From contig JBAJFE010000035.1 of assembly GCA_037903355.1 (NCBI GenBank), positions 496,001-560,000 on the forward strand: DNA of 64,000 nt. The letters run 5' to 3'. The DNA is from Trichuris trichiura (lineage: Eukaryota > Nematoda > Enoplea > Trichinellida > Trichuridae). The notes beneath the pieces were generated by a model that saw only the letters and a program-made list of their open reading frames with translations, had not been told where the DNA came from and searched no databases. This document shows, piece by piece, positions 22,308 through 33,780 of this stretch. Numbering within the stretch: position 1 is the first letter of the stretch; the number at the start of each line of letters is the position of its first letter. The position numbers and the translations under genes were made by a program.

Positions 22308-25300
22308 ATGACAGCTTCAAGCCCACTGCTCATAGGACTGGCGATATGTTTCCTACAAGGTATTCAAGGTAAGAACAAAACTCATTACAAAACTAAGGCA
22401 TATTTCCATATCACTGCAAAGCACCACTAGAAGAGAGTGATTTCGATTAGGTGCTTCCATTATAGCGATATTGATACAATTCTCGTGCAGGTAATGAATG
22501 GAGCAAACCTGGGGTATGCCCTGCTCAACCGACAATGGTTGGAAAAGCACGTTTCTGCAGAAACGACAAAGACTGTGTTGGTTCACAAAAATGTTGCCTG
22601 ACTAAAGTGGGAAGAGAATGCACAGAGCCAGCTCAAGCACGTATGTTTCCATAGACATATTATGAATGTATTCGTAAATGGTTTCGATATTAGCAAAACC
22701 AATTGCGAAAAAGGGATCATGTCCTCCTAAACCAAACGGACCCGTAGGATTAGCCAATTTCTGCCAAAATGACTATGACTGTGATGGTTCCAAGAAATGT
22801 TGTCTAACGAATATTGGATATGACTGCAAAGCACCAGTAGAAGAAAGTATGATTACCCATCCAGTTCTTCCGTTGCAATTGCATTCATACAACTAACGTA
22901 TAGGTGGAAAGGTTGAAAAACCTGGAGAATGTCCAGTGGCAATGGCACCAACAGGCTATACACCAATATACTACTGCCAAAGCGACAATGATTGCGACGG
23001 ACCAAAGAAATGTTGTTTCACTTCAAAGGGAAAGGAATGTGTAAAGCCTAAGGAGGAACGTACGATATAACTGGCATACGAAGAATCTCTTTGTGGATAA
23101 CTTTGATTTTAGAAAGACCAATTGCCAAGAAAGGAACATGTCCTCCTAAACCAAACGGTCCCGTAGGATTAGCCAATTTCTGCCAAAATGACTATGACTG
23201 TGACGGTTCTAAGAAATGTTGTCTAACGAATATTGGATATGATTGCAAAGCACCAGTAGAAGAAAGTATGATTACCCATCCAGTTCTTCCGTTGCAATTG
23301 CATTCATACAACTAACGTATAGGTGGAAAGGTTGAAAAACCTGGAGAATGTCCAGTGGCAATGGCACCAACAGGCTATACACCAATATACTACTGCCAAA
23401 GCGACAATGATTGCGACGGACCAAAGAAATGTTGTTTCACTTCAAAGGGAAAGGAATGTGTAAAGCCTAAGGAGGAACGTACGATATAACTGGCATACGA
23501 AGAATCTCTTTGTGCATAACTTTGATTTCAGAAAAACCAATTGCCAAGAAAGGAACATGTCCTCCTAAACCAAACGGTCCCGTAGGATTAGCCAATTTCT
23601 GCCAAAATGACTATGACTGTGATGGTTCCAAGAAATGTTGTCTAACGAATATTGGATATGACTGCAAAGCACCAGTAGAAGAAAGTATGATTACCCATCC
23701 AGTTCTTCCGTTGCAATTGCAATCATACAACTAACGTATAGGTGGAAAGGTTGAAAAACCTGGAGAATGTCCAATGGCAATGGCACCAACAGGCTATACA
23801 CCAATATACTACTGCCAAAGCGACAATGATTGCGACGGACCAAAGAAATGTTGTTTCACTTCAAAGGGAAAGGAATGCGTAAAGCCAAAGGAAGAACGTA
23901 CGATATAACTGGCATACGAAGAATCTCTTTGTGGATAACTTTGATTTTAGAAAGACCAATTGCCAAGAAAGGAACATGTCCTCCTAAACCAAACGGTCCC
24001 GTAGGATTAGCCAATTTCTGCCAAAATGACTATGACTGTGACGGTTCTAAGAAATGTTGTCTAACGAATATTGGATATGATTGCAAAGCACCAGTAGAAG
24101 AAAGTATGATTACTCATCCAGTTCTTCCGTTGCAATTGCATTCATACAACTAACGTATAGGTGGAAAGGTTGAAAAACCTGGAGAATGTCCAGTGGCAAT
24201 GGCACCAACAGGCTATACACCAATATACTACTGCCAAAGCGACAATGATTGCGACGGACCAAAGAAATGTTGTTTCACTTCAAAGGGAAAGGAATGTGTA
24301 AAGCCAAAGGAAGAACGTACGATATAACTGGCATACGAAGAATCTCTTTGTGGATAACTTTGATTTCAGAAAGACCAATTGCCAAGAAAGGAACATGTCC
24401 TCCTAAACCAAACGGTCCCGTAGGATTAGCCAATTTCTGCCAAAATGACTATGACTGTGATGGTTCCAAGAAATGTTGTCTAACGAATATTGGATATGAC
24501 TGCAAAGCACCAGTAGAAGAAAGTATGATTACCCATCCAGTTCTTCCGTTGCAATTGCAATCATACAACTAACGTATAGGTGGAAAGGTTGAAAAACCTG
24601 GAGAATGTCCAGTGGCAATGGCACCAACAGGCTATACACCAATATACTACTGCCAAAGCGACAATGATTGCGACGGACCAAAGAAATGTTGTTTCACTTC
24701 AAAGGGAAAGGAATGCGTAAAGCCAAAGGAAGAACGTACGATATAACTGGCATACGAAGAATCTCTTTGTGGATAACTTTGATTTCAGAAAGACCAATTG
24801 CCAAGAAAGGAACATGTCCTCCTAAACCAAACGGTCCCGTAGGATTAGCCAATTTCTGCCAAAATGACTATGACTGTGATGGTTCCAAGAAATGTTGTCT
24901 AACGAATATTGGATATGATTGCAAAGCACCAGTAGAAGAAAGTATGATTACCCATCCAGTTCTTCCGTTGCAATTGCATTCATACAACTAACGTATAGGT
25001 GGAAAGGTTGAAAAACCTGGAGAATGTCCAGTGGCAATGGCACCAACAGGCTATACACCAATATACTACTGCCAAAGCGACAATGATTGCGACGGACCAA
25101 AGAAATGCTGTTTCACTTCAAAGGGAAAGGAATGCGTAAAGCCAAAGGAAGAACGTACGATATAACTGGCGTACCATGAATCTCTTCACGAATAACTCTG
25201 ATTTTAGCAAGGCCAATTGCCAAGAAAGGATCATGTCCCCCTCAACCAATCGGTCCCGTAGGATTAGCTAATTTCTGCCAAAATGACTATGACTGTGATG

Positions 25301-27439
25301 GTTCTAAGAAATGTTGTCTAACGAATATTGGATATGATTGCAAAGCACCAGTAGAAGAAAGTATGATTACCTATCCAGTCCTTCCGTTGCAGTTGCATTC
25401 ATACAATTAACGCATAGGTGAAAAGGTTGAAAAACCTGGAGAATGTCCAGTGGCAGTGGCACTAAAGGGCTATACACAAATATTCTACTGCCAAAGCGAC
25501 AATGATTGCGACGGACCAAAGAAATGTTGTTTCACTTCAAAGGGAAAGGAATGTGTAAAGCCAAAGGAAGAACGTACGATATAACTGGCATACGAAGAAT
25601 CTCTTTGTGGATAACTTTGATTTCAGAAAGACCAATTGCAAAGAAAGGAACATGTCCTCCTAAACCAAACGGTCCCGTAGGATTAGCCAATTTCTGCCAA
25701 AATGACTATGACTGTGATGGTTCCAAGAAATGTTGCCTAACGAATATTGGATATGACTGCAAAGCACCAGTAGAAGAAAGTATGATTACCCATCCAGTTC
25801 TTCCGTTGCAATTGCATTCATACAACTAACGTATAGGTGGAAAGGTTGAAAAACCTGGAGAATGTCCAGTGGCAATGGCACCAACAGGCTATACACCAAT
25901 ATACTACTGCCAAAGCGACAATGATTGCGACGGACCAAAGAAATGTTGTTTCACTTCAAAGGGAAAGGAATGTGTAAAGCCAAAGGAAGAACGTACGATA
26001 TAACTGGCATACGAAGAATCTCTTTGTGGATAACTTTGATTTCAGAAAGACCAATTGCCAAGAAAGGAACATGTCCTCCTAAACCAAACGGTCCCGTAGG
26101 ATTAGCCAATTTCTGCCAAAATGACTATGACTGTGATGGTTCCAAGAAATGTTGTCTAACGAATATTGGATATGACTGCAAAGCACCAGTAGAAGAAAGT
26201 ATGATTACCCATCCAGTTCTTCCGTTGCAATTGCATTCATACAACTAATGTATAGGTGGAAAGGTTGAAAAACCTGGAGAATGTCCAGTAGCAATGGCAC
26301 CATCAGGCTATACACCAATATTTTACTGCCAAAGCGACAATGATTGCGACGGACCAAAGAAATGTTGTTTCACTTCAAAGGGAAAGGAATGCGTAAAGCC
26401 AAAGGAAGAACGTACGATATAACTGGCGGACCATGAATCTCTTCACGAATAACTCTGATTTTAGCAAGGCCAATTGCCAAGAAAGGATCATGTCCCCCTC
26501 AACCAATCGGTCCCGTAGGATTAGCCAATTTCTGCCAAAATGACTATGACTGTGATGGTTCTAAGAAATGTTGTCTAACGAATTTTGGATATGACTGCAA
26601 AGCACCAGTAGAAGAAAGTATGATTTCGATTAGGTGCTTCCATTACAGCGGTATTGATATAATTTTCGCGCAGGTGACGAATGGAACAAACCTGGCGAAT
26701 GCCCTGCTCAACCGTCAATGGTTGGAAAAGCACTCTTCTGCAAAAACGACAAAGATTGCGTTGGTTCACAAAAATGTTGTCTAACTAGAGTGGGAAGAGA
26801 ATGCATAGAGCCAGCTACAACACGTTTGTTTTCATGGACGTATTATGGACGTATTCGTAGGTGATTTCGATTTTAGCGAAACCAATTGCAAAGAAAGGAT
26901 CATGCCCACCAAAACCAATTGGTGCCGTAGGGTTAGCTAATTTCTGCCAAACTGATTTTGATTGTACGGGTAACCAGAAATGCTGTATCACGACTGTTGG
27001 ATATGACTGCACTCCTCCAGTTGAAGAGCGTAAGGATGGTATTGAAACGGTGTTATAGGGATGAGTGATGGCGCGCTTGCAGATGTGAAACCGAACAAGC
27101 CTGGAATATGCCCATGGCCTTCTTCTGTTACGACGCCTTCTCGTCTGTGCAGTGATGATGATGATTGTCAAGGATCCCGAAAGTGCTGTCCCACGAAGGC
27201 AGGCAATGCTTGCGTTGATCCCGCTAGTCGACGTAGGGTTTTGGTTTGTTCATCCTTATCTTAGACATGCTGCCGTAATCTTTCTAGAGTTGGCGGGCAG
27301 ACGACCCTCATGTCCTCCTGCTGCCTATGTGATGGGAATACCGGGTTCTTGCCGAAAGGATAAGGACTGTGACGATGGAAAGAAATGTTGTGACGGTAAT
27401 GAGGGAAAATCGTGTTCTGTTACTGTACTGCCCCGTTAA
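22308..27439 (+). CDS. Secreted multi-WAP-domain protein, 24 modules, 25 exons
   Basis: Exon 1 (22308..22368) encodes a signal peptide of about 20 residues. Then come 22491..22640; ten 153-nt A exons starting at 22694 and every 419 bp to 26465; nine 156-nt B exons starting at 22904 and every 419 bp to 26256; then 26674..26823, 26877..27029, 27083..27232 and 27288..27439. Every internal junction is phase 1 and the total is exactly 1250 codons including TAA. Each of exons 2-25 is one WAP (whey acidic protein, four-disulfide core) module. All carry six cysteines (C-P, F-C, D-C, K-C-C, C) rather than eight; the missing pair corresponds to C2 and C7, which bond with each other in classical WAP domains. 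Trichuris porin-like secreted proteins are known to be multi-WAP, so an excretory-secretory role is likely but inferred. ATTAAA near 27499 may be the poly(A) signal. Confidence 0.88.
22694..26617 (+). repeat. 419-bp tandem array inside the WAP gene (A exon, intron, B exon, intron)
   Basis: Nine full units plus a final A exon. Introns of 57 bp (A to B) and 53 bp (B to A) are almost as conserved as the exons, indicating recent amplification or gene conversion. The units starting at 25208 and 26465, three periods apart, share variant bases (CCCCCTCAACCAATCGG in the exon and a CTTCACGAATAACTCTG intron), a sign of higher-order duplication. Confidence 0.97.
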
Positions 27440-29344
27440 CTTGATTGTTTTCTTTTTTGGCGTCTAGTTCATGTTTTATTCTGCTTGTTTCTATTCGCAT
27501 TAAAAGGAGAATATTCATTCTTTTCTGACTGTGGTTGAATGTGCTTTACTGCCTCACTTGATTGCGCTCTTCTTGTCGCTTAAGTTTACTGTGTTTTTGC
27601 TAAGCGAACATGGGAAGACTATTGTAGACCAGTAGACTTCATTGAGGCAATTGAAGCTTGTGAAAATTTACGCAGAAAATTTCTGCAAGGCTATTTGACA
27701 GAAAAAGTCACAACTGCACATTAGTAACGCTGACTGAATCGGTGCAGCATGTTGTAACACCCTTACTTGCGTAAACGCATATGAAGGCATCGGGAAGCGT
27801 GCCGCAATTCAATTCCAGCAGGAAGATTATATTGCGATCGTTACTCGGTGATGTTATCATCTTAAGAGAATCAAAGAAGTTGACAGCAGTGTATTTTGAA
27901 AGCAGAAATCCAAGCGTGAATTGAAGGGCTAATTAGGCCATGGCTTCGTATCCCCCGTCGCAAACTACAGCTGCTACATGCTGATACCTTAGATAAAGCA
28001 GCATATTCACCATTAACGCTGATGAAATCCTTCTGGTCTCAAGCGAGGCGGTACTCACGGGACGATGCTGAAGTCTTACATGGATGGATTTAAGTTGCGG
28101 TGAAGGTTGCGGCCGCACGATCTCTTTCTGGAGATCGCGGAAGTGACCGGAGACAGTACCTTCGGCCGCCGCACTGATGCCGCGGTCATTATATTTCAGC
28201 GTTTTACTGCCTCACTACTCCCTTACTGCTCTGCTTTAGACTTTCTAATAAAGTTTGAAACTGGCACTTTCTTCTTTGCTGTCAGAAACGTGTGCTTAAG
28301 GAGTTGATTACACTTCCAGCAAAGACATCTGATCGAATGATTATTTGTCTGAACCGTCATTCGTCAGAACGACACTCGCAGTAATGATTACGTGCCTGAA
28401 GCATAAGGATAGTCTAAAGCATAGAAAAGACATTCAGTGGCACACAATCCTTACAGACATCTGGCCATACGGGAGAATAAGTATATAACCGTTAAGGTAA
28501 AACGTAATAGAAAAACGTAATTCCAAGCTCTATACGCAAGCGTTGGGCAGGCATTTGTGGGCCTTTCCCTTGGGAAACGCGAAAGCTGGGACCAACTTTC
28601 CCAATTAGGAGACGGAAATTAAACTCAGATATCGGTCGTCACGGTATGCTTTGCGCCCTCGGGCAGGGTGGAACCTGCATTGGATAACACCAGGAAGTCA
28701 TAGTGTGACGGTTGAACCGCTAGGAAACAAGATCTGTACAAACTTTCGTTACGTTTGGTATAACGCAGGGTACAGCCTTCTTTGGAAACATTCCTGCTCT
28801 TTCTAACTGCTTTTTTTCTAGTTCTCGCCTCCTCCGTTCATTTCATTGACCTCTTGAAACAGCTGAATAATTGAGCGGTTTCAAGTCGTCAATGAAATGA
28901 ACACACTAGGAAGAAACCTTACAAAGGAAGCAATCTTTAAAAAGGATCGACCGCTGGGTTTTCTTGGCAAACGTATGCTTCTGGGCCAATGTTTTTACGT
29001 TCTAGTTTCGATGCATCTTGTAGCTCATGGAAACGTAATACATAGAAATGAAACCCAGCGGAAATGCACAGCTGTGGAAATCAGATCATTGTCGCAAGGA
29101 GGCACTGTCAACGTCGTGGGCAAGGATGATATATGCTACGGAAAATTAAAAGAAATGATCCAGTGGCTATACTCATACATCAAACATCAGTGTCGATTAA
29201 TATGGACCTGGTGATGCGTTGATTTCTTTGCATCGAATAGTTCCGGCGAAACAGTTCTCTCTCAGCTTATCTTGCCTTTTTAAAGAATGTTTAAAGTGAT
29301 TCCCAGGTCGCTTTAAGTAGGACCCTTGGGTGACCGTATTGATA
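27440..29344. other. Intergenic, no gene recognised
   Basis: Includes the 3' UTR of the WAP gene. Frames at 27933-28307 and 28897-29214 are not recognisable. The latter contains a short segment (around 29080-29110) that also appears near 46145-46185, so it is repeat-derived. Confidence 0.5.
28836..28902. repeat. Imperfect inverted repeat (25-bp arms)
   Basis: GTTCATTTCATTGACCTC... at 28836-28860 pairs with its near reverse complement at 28878-28902 around a 17-nt loop. Function unknown; possibly the core of a decayed palindromic element. Confidence 0.7.
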
Positions 29345-30025
29345 CATTGAAACCTCCATTATAACAACAATACTTGACAGAGGGTAATTATTATACCTGA
29401 GTTTTGTTATAACCGAGAGTCTGCTTACCCTATCCTGTTGCCTTGTTTTCAATTACTTTAAGCTTCATTGTAACTGCGGCGCTTTCTTCTATGTTTCGTC
29501 AGTAAAAAATGTACTCAATATTCCGAACGATGCACGACAATACGAACTATGCAAAGACAGAGAGAGAACAGACGCAACCGAGCGACCCAAGCGCAATAGC
29601 CGACTGCTCGTCATGCGATCGCAATGCTTCTTCTCGTTGCTGCCGCCTACGCTCTCAGCTAACACTGCTCTCGGCTCTTGTCAGTTCTTTTTCAGTAGAA
29701 GAATAACAGATCCACGGCCAACTGGTGACCTGCTTCGCTGCCGCCGTAGGCACACGAACATCTGTTTCTTACATTCATTCTTTAAAGAAACTTGCCCGTA
29801 TAACTGCCGAGTTCAAATTAACCATAACAACGCGAACAAAAATTTAATCTTTCTGCAAAAATTCTGTAATTTACGTTTGTTTCTGAGCGAAAAAATGTCC
29901 CAAGTGAGATCGAACGCTCACGACTTCCACATCATCTTGTCGCAACGTAACTTAGAGTTCAACTCAGCGCACAGTTATTTTCGAAAGTTGCGAACTTCGA
30001 GTTTGTTAAGGTCGAGTTTCCACTG
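29345..30025. mobile_element. pogo/Tigger-type MITE (681 bp)
   Basis: The left end CATTGAAACCTCCATTATAAC and the right end, read inward from the other strand as CAGTGGAAACTCGACCTTAAC, are similar inverted termini. Both are flanked by TA (29343-29344, 30026-30027), as expected for pogo/mariner-type insertion. There is no transposase; the 158-codon frame at 29613-30089 crosses the right end and is not credible. Confidence 0.7.
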
Positions 30026-30251
30026 TACTTTTGCAGTTTGTTCGTTTGTTCCGTTCCCTTTCATATCTCAGGCACTTTATTGCTTGTAATTTACCATAAA
30101 GAAAGCACCTTTCAAAAAATCGTATGAATGATTTTCAAGCGTAGCAAAAATACGAAATGTTCATAGCAATACTGTTCAAGCTTTCCACGTGGGACCCTGA
30201 GCATAAGTGTAACTGATTCAAACACTGAAGTCACATAACAACAAGGGTAAG

Positions 30252-30591
30252 GGCATTTCACAGTTGGTCTTCTGGTTCACGGGTTTGACCTGTTTGATGT
30301 ATCTGCAAATAAACTTCAAAAGGCCCTACCAACGAATGGATGAGAGAATTGTTAGAGAAAATACAGAACAATCTGAATACTGTACGTTTTGGAACTGCTC
30401 TTGTTCCGTCGTCAGCAGTGTTAGGGAGCTCGACGACGGAATAAGAGCAGTTCCAAAACGTACAGTATTCAGATCGTTCTGTATTTTCTCTAACAATTCG
30501 CTCATCTATTCGTTGGCAGGGCCTTTTGAAGTTTATTTGCAGATACATCAAACAGGCCAAACCTGTGAACCAGAAGACCAACTATGAAACA
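30252..30591. repeat. Long palindrome, about 340 bp
   Basis: Arms of about 165 bp begin with GTTGGTCTTCTGGTTCACGG and end with its reverse complement, with the centre near 30420. The hairpin motif lies beside the centre in each arm. The outer arm sequence matches the 14722 palindrome and the half element at 51830-52079. Opposite-strand frames here are simple mirror products. Confidence 0.88.
30387..30415 (-). other. Hammerhead-core-like hairpin motif
   Basis: Minus strand: CTGACGAC, 5-bp stem GGAAC/GTTCC, loop AAGAGCA, then AAAAC. The G of the GAAA box is replaced by A in this copy. Confidence 0.55.
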
Positions 30592-30635
30592 ACCTAAACC
30601 TGTTAAAAGACACCCCTTTCGAAATCATGAAAAAA

Positions 30636-31347
30636 CGATTACTTTAGGAACAGCTTGTACCACACCGGCGCAGTGCCGGATAAAGCTGCCTCTCTGCACA
30701 AGTCTCAAGGTAACAGAGATAAGATTAAACACGTCTTGGCCCATCAGTTGGCGTCCTGGCCCACTGCGCAGTATTTCTGGGAACTTCCTAGCATCCCTCA
30801 TATTTAGTCAAAAAAAAGTTCAGCGAACGACTGAGCTAACCAGGGCTGCTCGTGACCATAGTGAATAGCAAAACCAAAAGGGAATCTGCCTGTTCCGATG
30901 AATCCACGGCATTAGAACACTTTTCAATCATCAGACATACTTTGAGGAAAACTGAAAGCGCGTAGACAAGAAAAACCTTGCCGTGAATTGGAAATTCAAA
31001 ATGTAAGTCTGCTAATTCACAATAATAAGATTGGGTTAATAGGGAATGGAACCTTCAGAACGTGACTTTGATAATTTGTTAGCTAATTCAACTATTTAGA
31101 GATTAACAGCGCTTTGCTTCACCAGTATTTTTTCAACGTGAACAGCAATGATAAGATGTAAAGGTGTGCCGTAGCCTGCGTGAACAGTCAGCACTCTTAC
31201 GACGGTACCACTGATAGCCCTCCTGCGCTAGAGATGATTCTGCCGGAATTCCCCTTATGTGATCCTAACACATCCGCACGAGTTTCCCGTCGCCTCCGTG
31301 GGGCGTTATAGCCCATGTTTTGAAGACTCATGGTCTAGGGCTAAGAA
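30636..31347 (+). repeat. Dispersed repeat R1, copy 2
   Basis: Homologous to 19613-20280, from CTTTAGGAACAGCTTGT through CAACGTGAACAGCAATGATA to a similar end. The palindrome at 30252-30591 lies directly upstream. Non-coding. Confidence 0.7.
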
Positions 31348-31349
31348 AC

Positions 31350-33532
31350 AACAGCGTTTTTACCGTTCATGAAAAAGTAAAAGTCCTAGATCTCTTAAAA
31401 AGCGGATTTTCATGTGTCGAAATGGGCCGCAAGATCGGGAGGAATGAATCCATATTCGTATTATAAAACAGCAGGAAGCTGAGATTCGAGGAAGCGTGCA
31501 TCCCGATCCTTTACTGGCAAAAAGAGCTGCTGTAGTAAGCAACAAAGTCCTCGTAAAAGCCGAGAAAGCGCTAAGCCTTTGGATAGAGGACATGTCGCGG
31601 AAGGATGTCCTCGTCGACGGGAAAGTTATTCAAGAGAAAGCGGTGAGCTTCTATGAGCACTTCCCTGGTGCGGTTGCAGAGAACGAGAAAAAAGAGTTTA
31701 CTGCTAGCAAAGAATGGCTAGCAAAATATGTGAAACGCTTCAACCTCAAGAACTTAAAGATCACTGGGGAAACAGCATCGGTTTATTTCGTAGCTGCCTC
31801 GACTTTCCCGGAAGAATTCAAAGAGATCGTAGACCAAAAGGGCTGTCTCGCAGAACAAATCTTCAATTGTGACGAGACCGTATTGTTTTGGAACCAAATG
31901 CCAAAACCCACATACATCCACAAGAGCGCAAAGCGAGCTCCGGGATTCAAGCCTATAAAAGATCGACTCACTTTTGTGCTCTGTAGCAACGCTGCAGGGC
32001 ACGTGATAAAGCCCGGCATTGTCTACCGTACTTGTAGTCCTCAATCGTTCACGAACAAGGGCAAGGATTGCCTGGCAGTATTCTGGCAGCACAACAAGGC
32101 ATGGAGGGCGGTTATCCTTTTCACGGAGTGGTTTAACTAGTGTTTCACTCCTGAAGCAAAAAAATACCTGGAAAGCAAGGGGTTGGCTTTCAAAATCCTC
32201 CTTGTAATTGATAACGCTCTTGGTCACCCGCAGTCTCTTTGCTTCGCTAACGAGAATGTCGAGGTGAAATTCTTGCCTGCCAACTCGGCATCACTACTAC
32301 AGCCACTGGATCAAGGCGCCATAAACTGCATCAAGGCTACTTAAATTGTCTCGTATTTGGGAAGCTTCGTGATACCCTCCAAGCTAATCCTGATTGTGAT
32401 CTTCCCAACCTGTGAAAGCGTTTTTCAATTGCAGACGTTATCGCCCTCACTGCGGAGGCGGTACTCGAGATAAAGCGTAGAACAGTCAGTAGTAGCTGGA
32501 AGCGTTTGTCATGAGGCGCAGTCAGTGAATGCGAAGACTTGGTGCCTTCGACGAGGAGGTCATGGGCGTAGTGAATATTGCCAAGGAGTTGGGAGGTGAT
32601 GGTTTTTCCGACACGATAAAACACGATATCAGGGAACATATATAAGATTGTGGAAAACCGCTCGCCAACGAGGCGCTCGAGGAAGTATGCAATCACCTAC
32701 GGGCAGTGACGACGGCGTTATGGAAGACACAGAGGCTCAAACATCCTCGGATTGGACCCTTCAAAATATTGCTAGTATTTTCCGTAATGCGCAGGTCCTA
32801 AAGGGTATGACTGCTGAATACAATCCATTCACGGAACGTAGCATCATGGTTACACGAGGAATAACGGCTTCGTCGAAGCAGCTTAATGTTTTATTCGATG
32901 AAGCGAAGAAAATGGAAAGTCAGCTCCCTATAACAAAGTTTTTAAATAAAGCTTCAGCAGCAGCGGTGCCTAACATTTTAAGGCGAAAAGTTTTGCAAGT
33001 TCAAAAAAACCGTAGGACTGTCTGGTCTCCAAGGGATCTGCGCCGACCTACAGAAAGTTGGCAAAACGTTTCTGCTGCAGACGTTTTGTTCCATGTGAGT
33101 GTGTTCTATGTGATGTTCGGTATTTCTGCTAAAGTGCGGCTGTGTATTTTATATTTCCCTTGCCCTGTACCAATTCCGTGCAGCAGTACATCCGCTCAGC
33201 TCATTAAAGCAAGGCGATTTCCAGGCGTTTAAAAAAACAACATTTTACGTTCGTCCTTTCTTGTATCTAACGGCCTGGACTCTGATGGCTAAACACATTG
33301 GACAAGCGCAGTCTCATTGATGTCATTATCTCGTAGGTAGATTCCATAGTACCAAGCTTCAAAGCGCCACTAGGTATGACAACTTTCCCGGAAGGAATTC
33401 AGTGGGGCAGGACGAAATACGCGGGTAAAATATAAGCTATTTAGCCTTTTTCATAGGGTATCCTTTACAACGCGAATTCAGTTTAACGCTCTGATTCCGG
33501 ACAAATTAACCTCGGATAAAGAGGGCTGACTG
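31350..33532 (+). mobile_element. Tigger/pogo transposon with broken transposase
   Basis: The longest open part (31496..32140, 214 codons) is the middle of a Tigger/jerky-type transposase: CENP-B-like DNA-binding region (KALSLWIEDM) then the start of the DDE catalytic core (IFNCDET). Upstream, 31363-31465 encodes the first helix-turn-helix (VKVLDLLKSGFSCVEMGRKI), with a frameshift between them. A TAG at 32138-32140 interrupts the core, which continues as LVIDNALGHP and LLQPLDQGAI to another stop near 32342. The C-terminal part follows with more stops and frame changes. The right inverted terminus (reads CAGTCAGCCCTC inward) meets TA at 33533-33534. No left terminus was found, so the 5' end is truncated. 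Non-functional. Confidence 0.88.
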
Positions 33533-33534
33533 TA

Positions 33535-33780
33535 CATTGACACAGACCGAGAGAGCCCAGGGGGCAATTGGAATCGCGTGCGGGTGTGTTGGGATCACAT
33601 AGGGAGAACTCTGGCAGAACTTTCACTAGTGCAGAGGGCTCTCAAAAGGACCGACGAAAGAGCGCTGACTGTTCACACAGGCGGCGGCACACCTTTGCAT
33701 CTTATTATTGCTGTTCACGTTGACACAGACTGAAGCTACTACTGTCAATAGCTATTATCTTTCCTCCGTCGTTTGCAGCA
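33535..33780 (-). repeat. Dispersed repeat R1, partial copy 3
   Basis: The reverse complement matches the right third of copies 1 and 2, including CAACGTGAACAGCAATAATA and GGTGTGCCG. It abuts the right end of the Tigger element. Confidence 0.6.

Noticed and set aside
23091..26248. Seven separate small WAP genes, one per 74- or 107-codon open frame
   Set aside because: The apparent starts lie in intron or B-exon sequence and each frame ends in the next intron. Phase-1 GT-AG exons join into one reading frame across the whole array.
22694..26617. CRISPR-like or satellite array
   Set aside because: The 419-bp period contains two coding exons with introns. The repeats are exon duplications, not short repeats with unique spacers or non-coding satellite.
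28836..28902. Another hammerhead-like element
   Set aside because: It is a clear inverted repeat but lacks both the CTGANGA and GAAA boxes.
29613..30089. 158-codon open frame as a gene
   Set aside because: It runs across the right terminus of a pogo-type MITE and its composition is not protein-like.
30258..30587. Two 107-codon proteins on opposite strands
   Set aside because: They are mirror translations of one palindrome.
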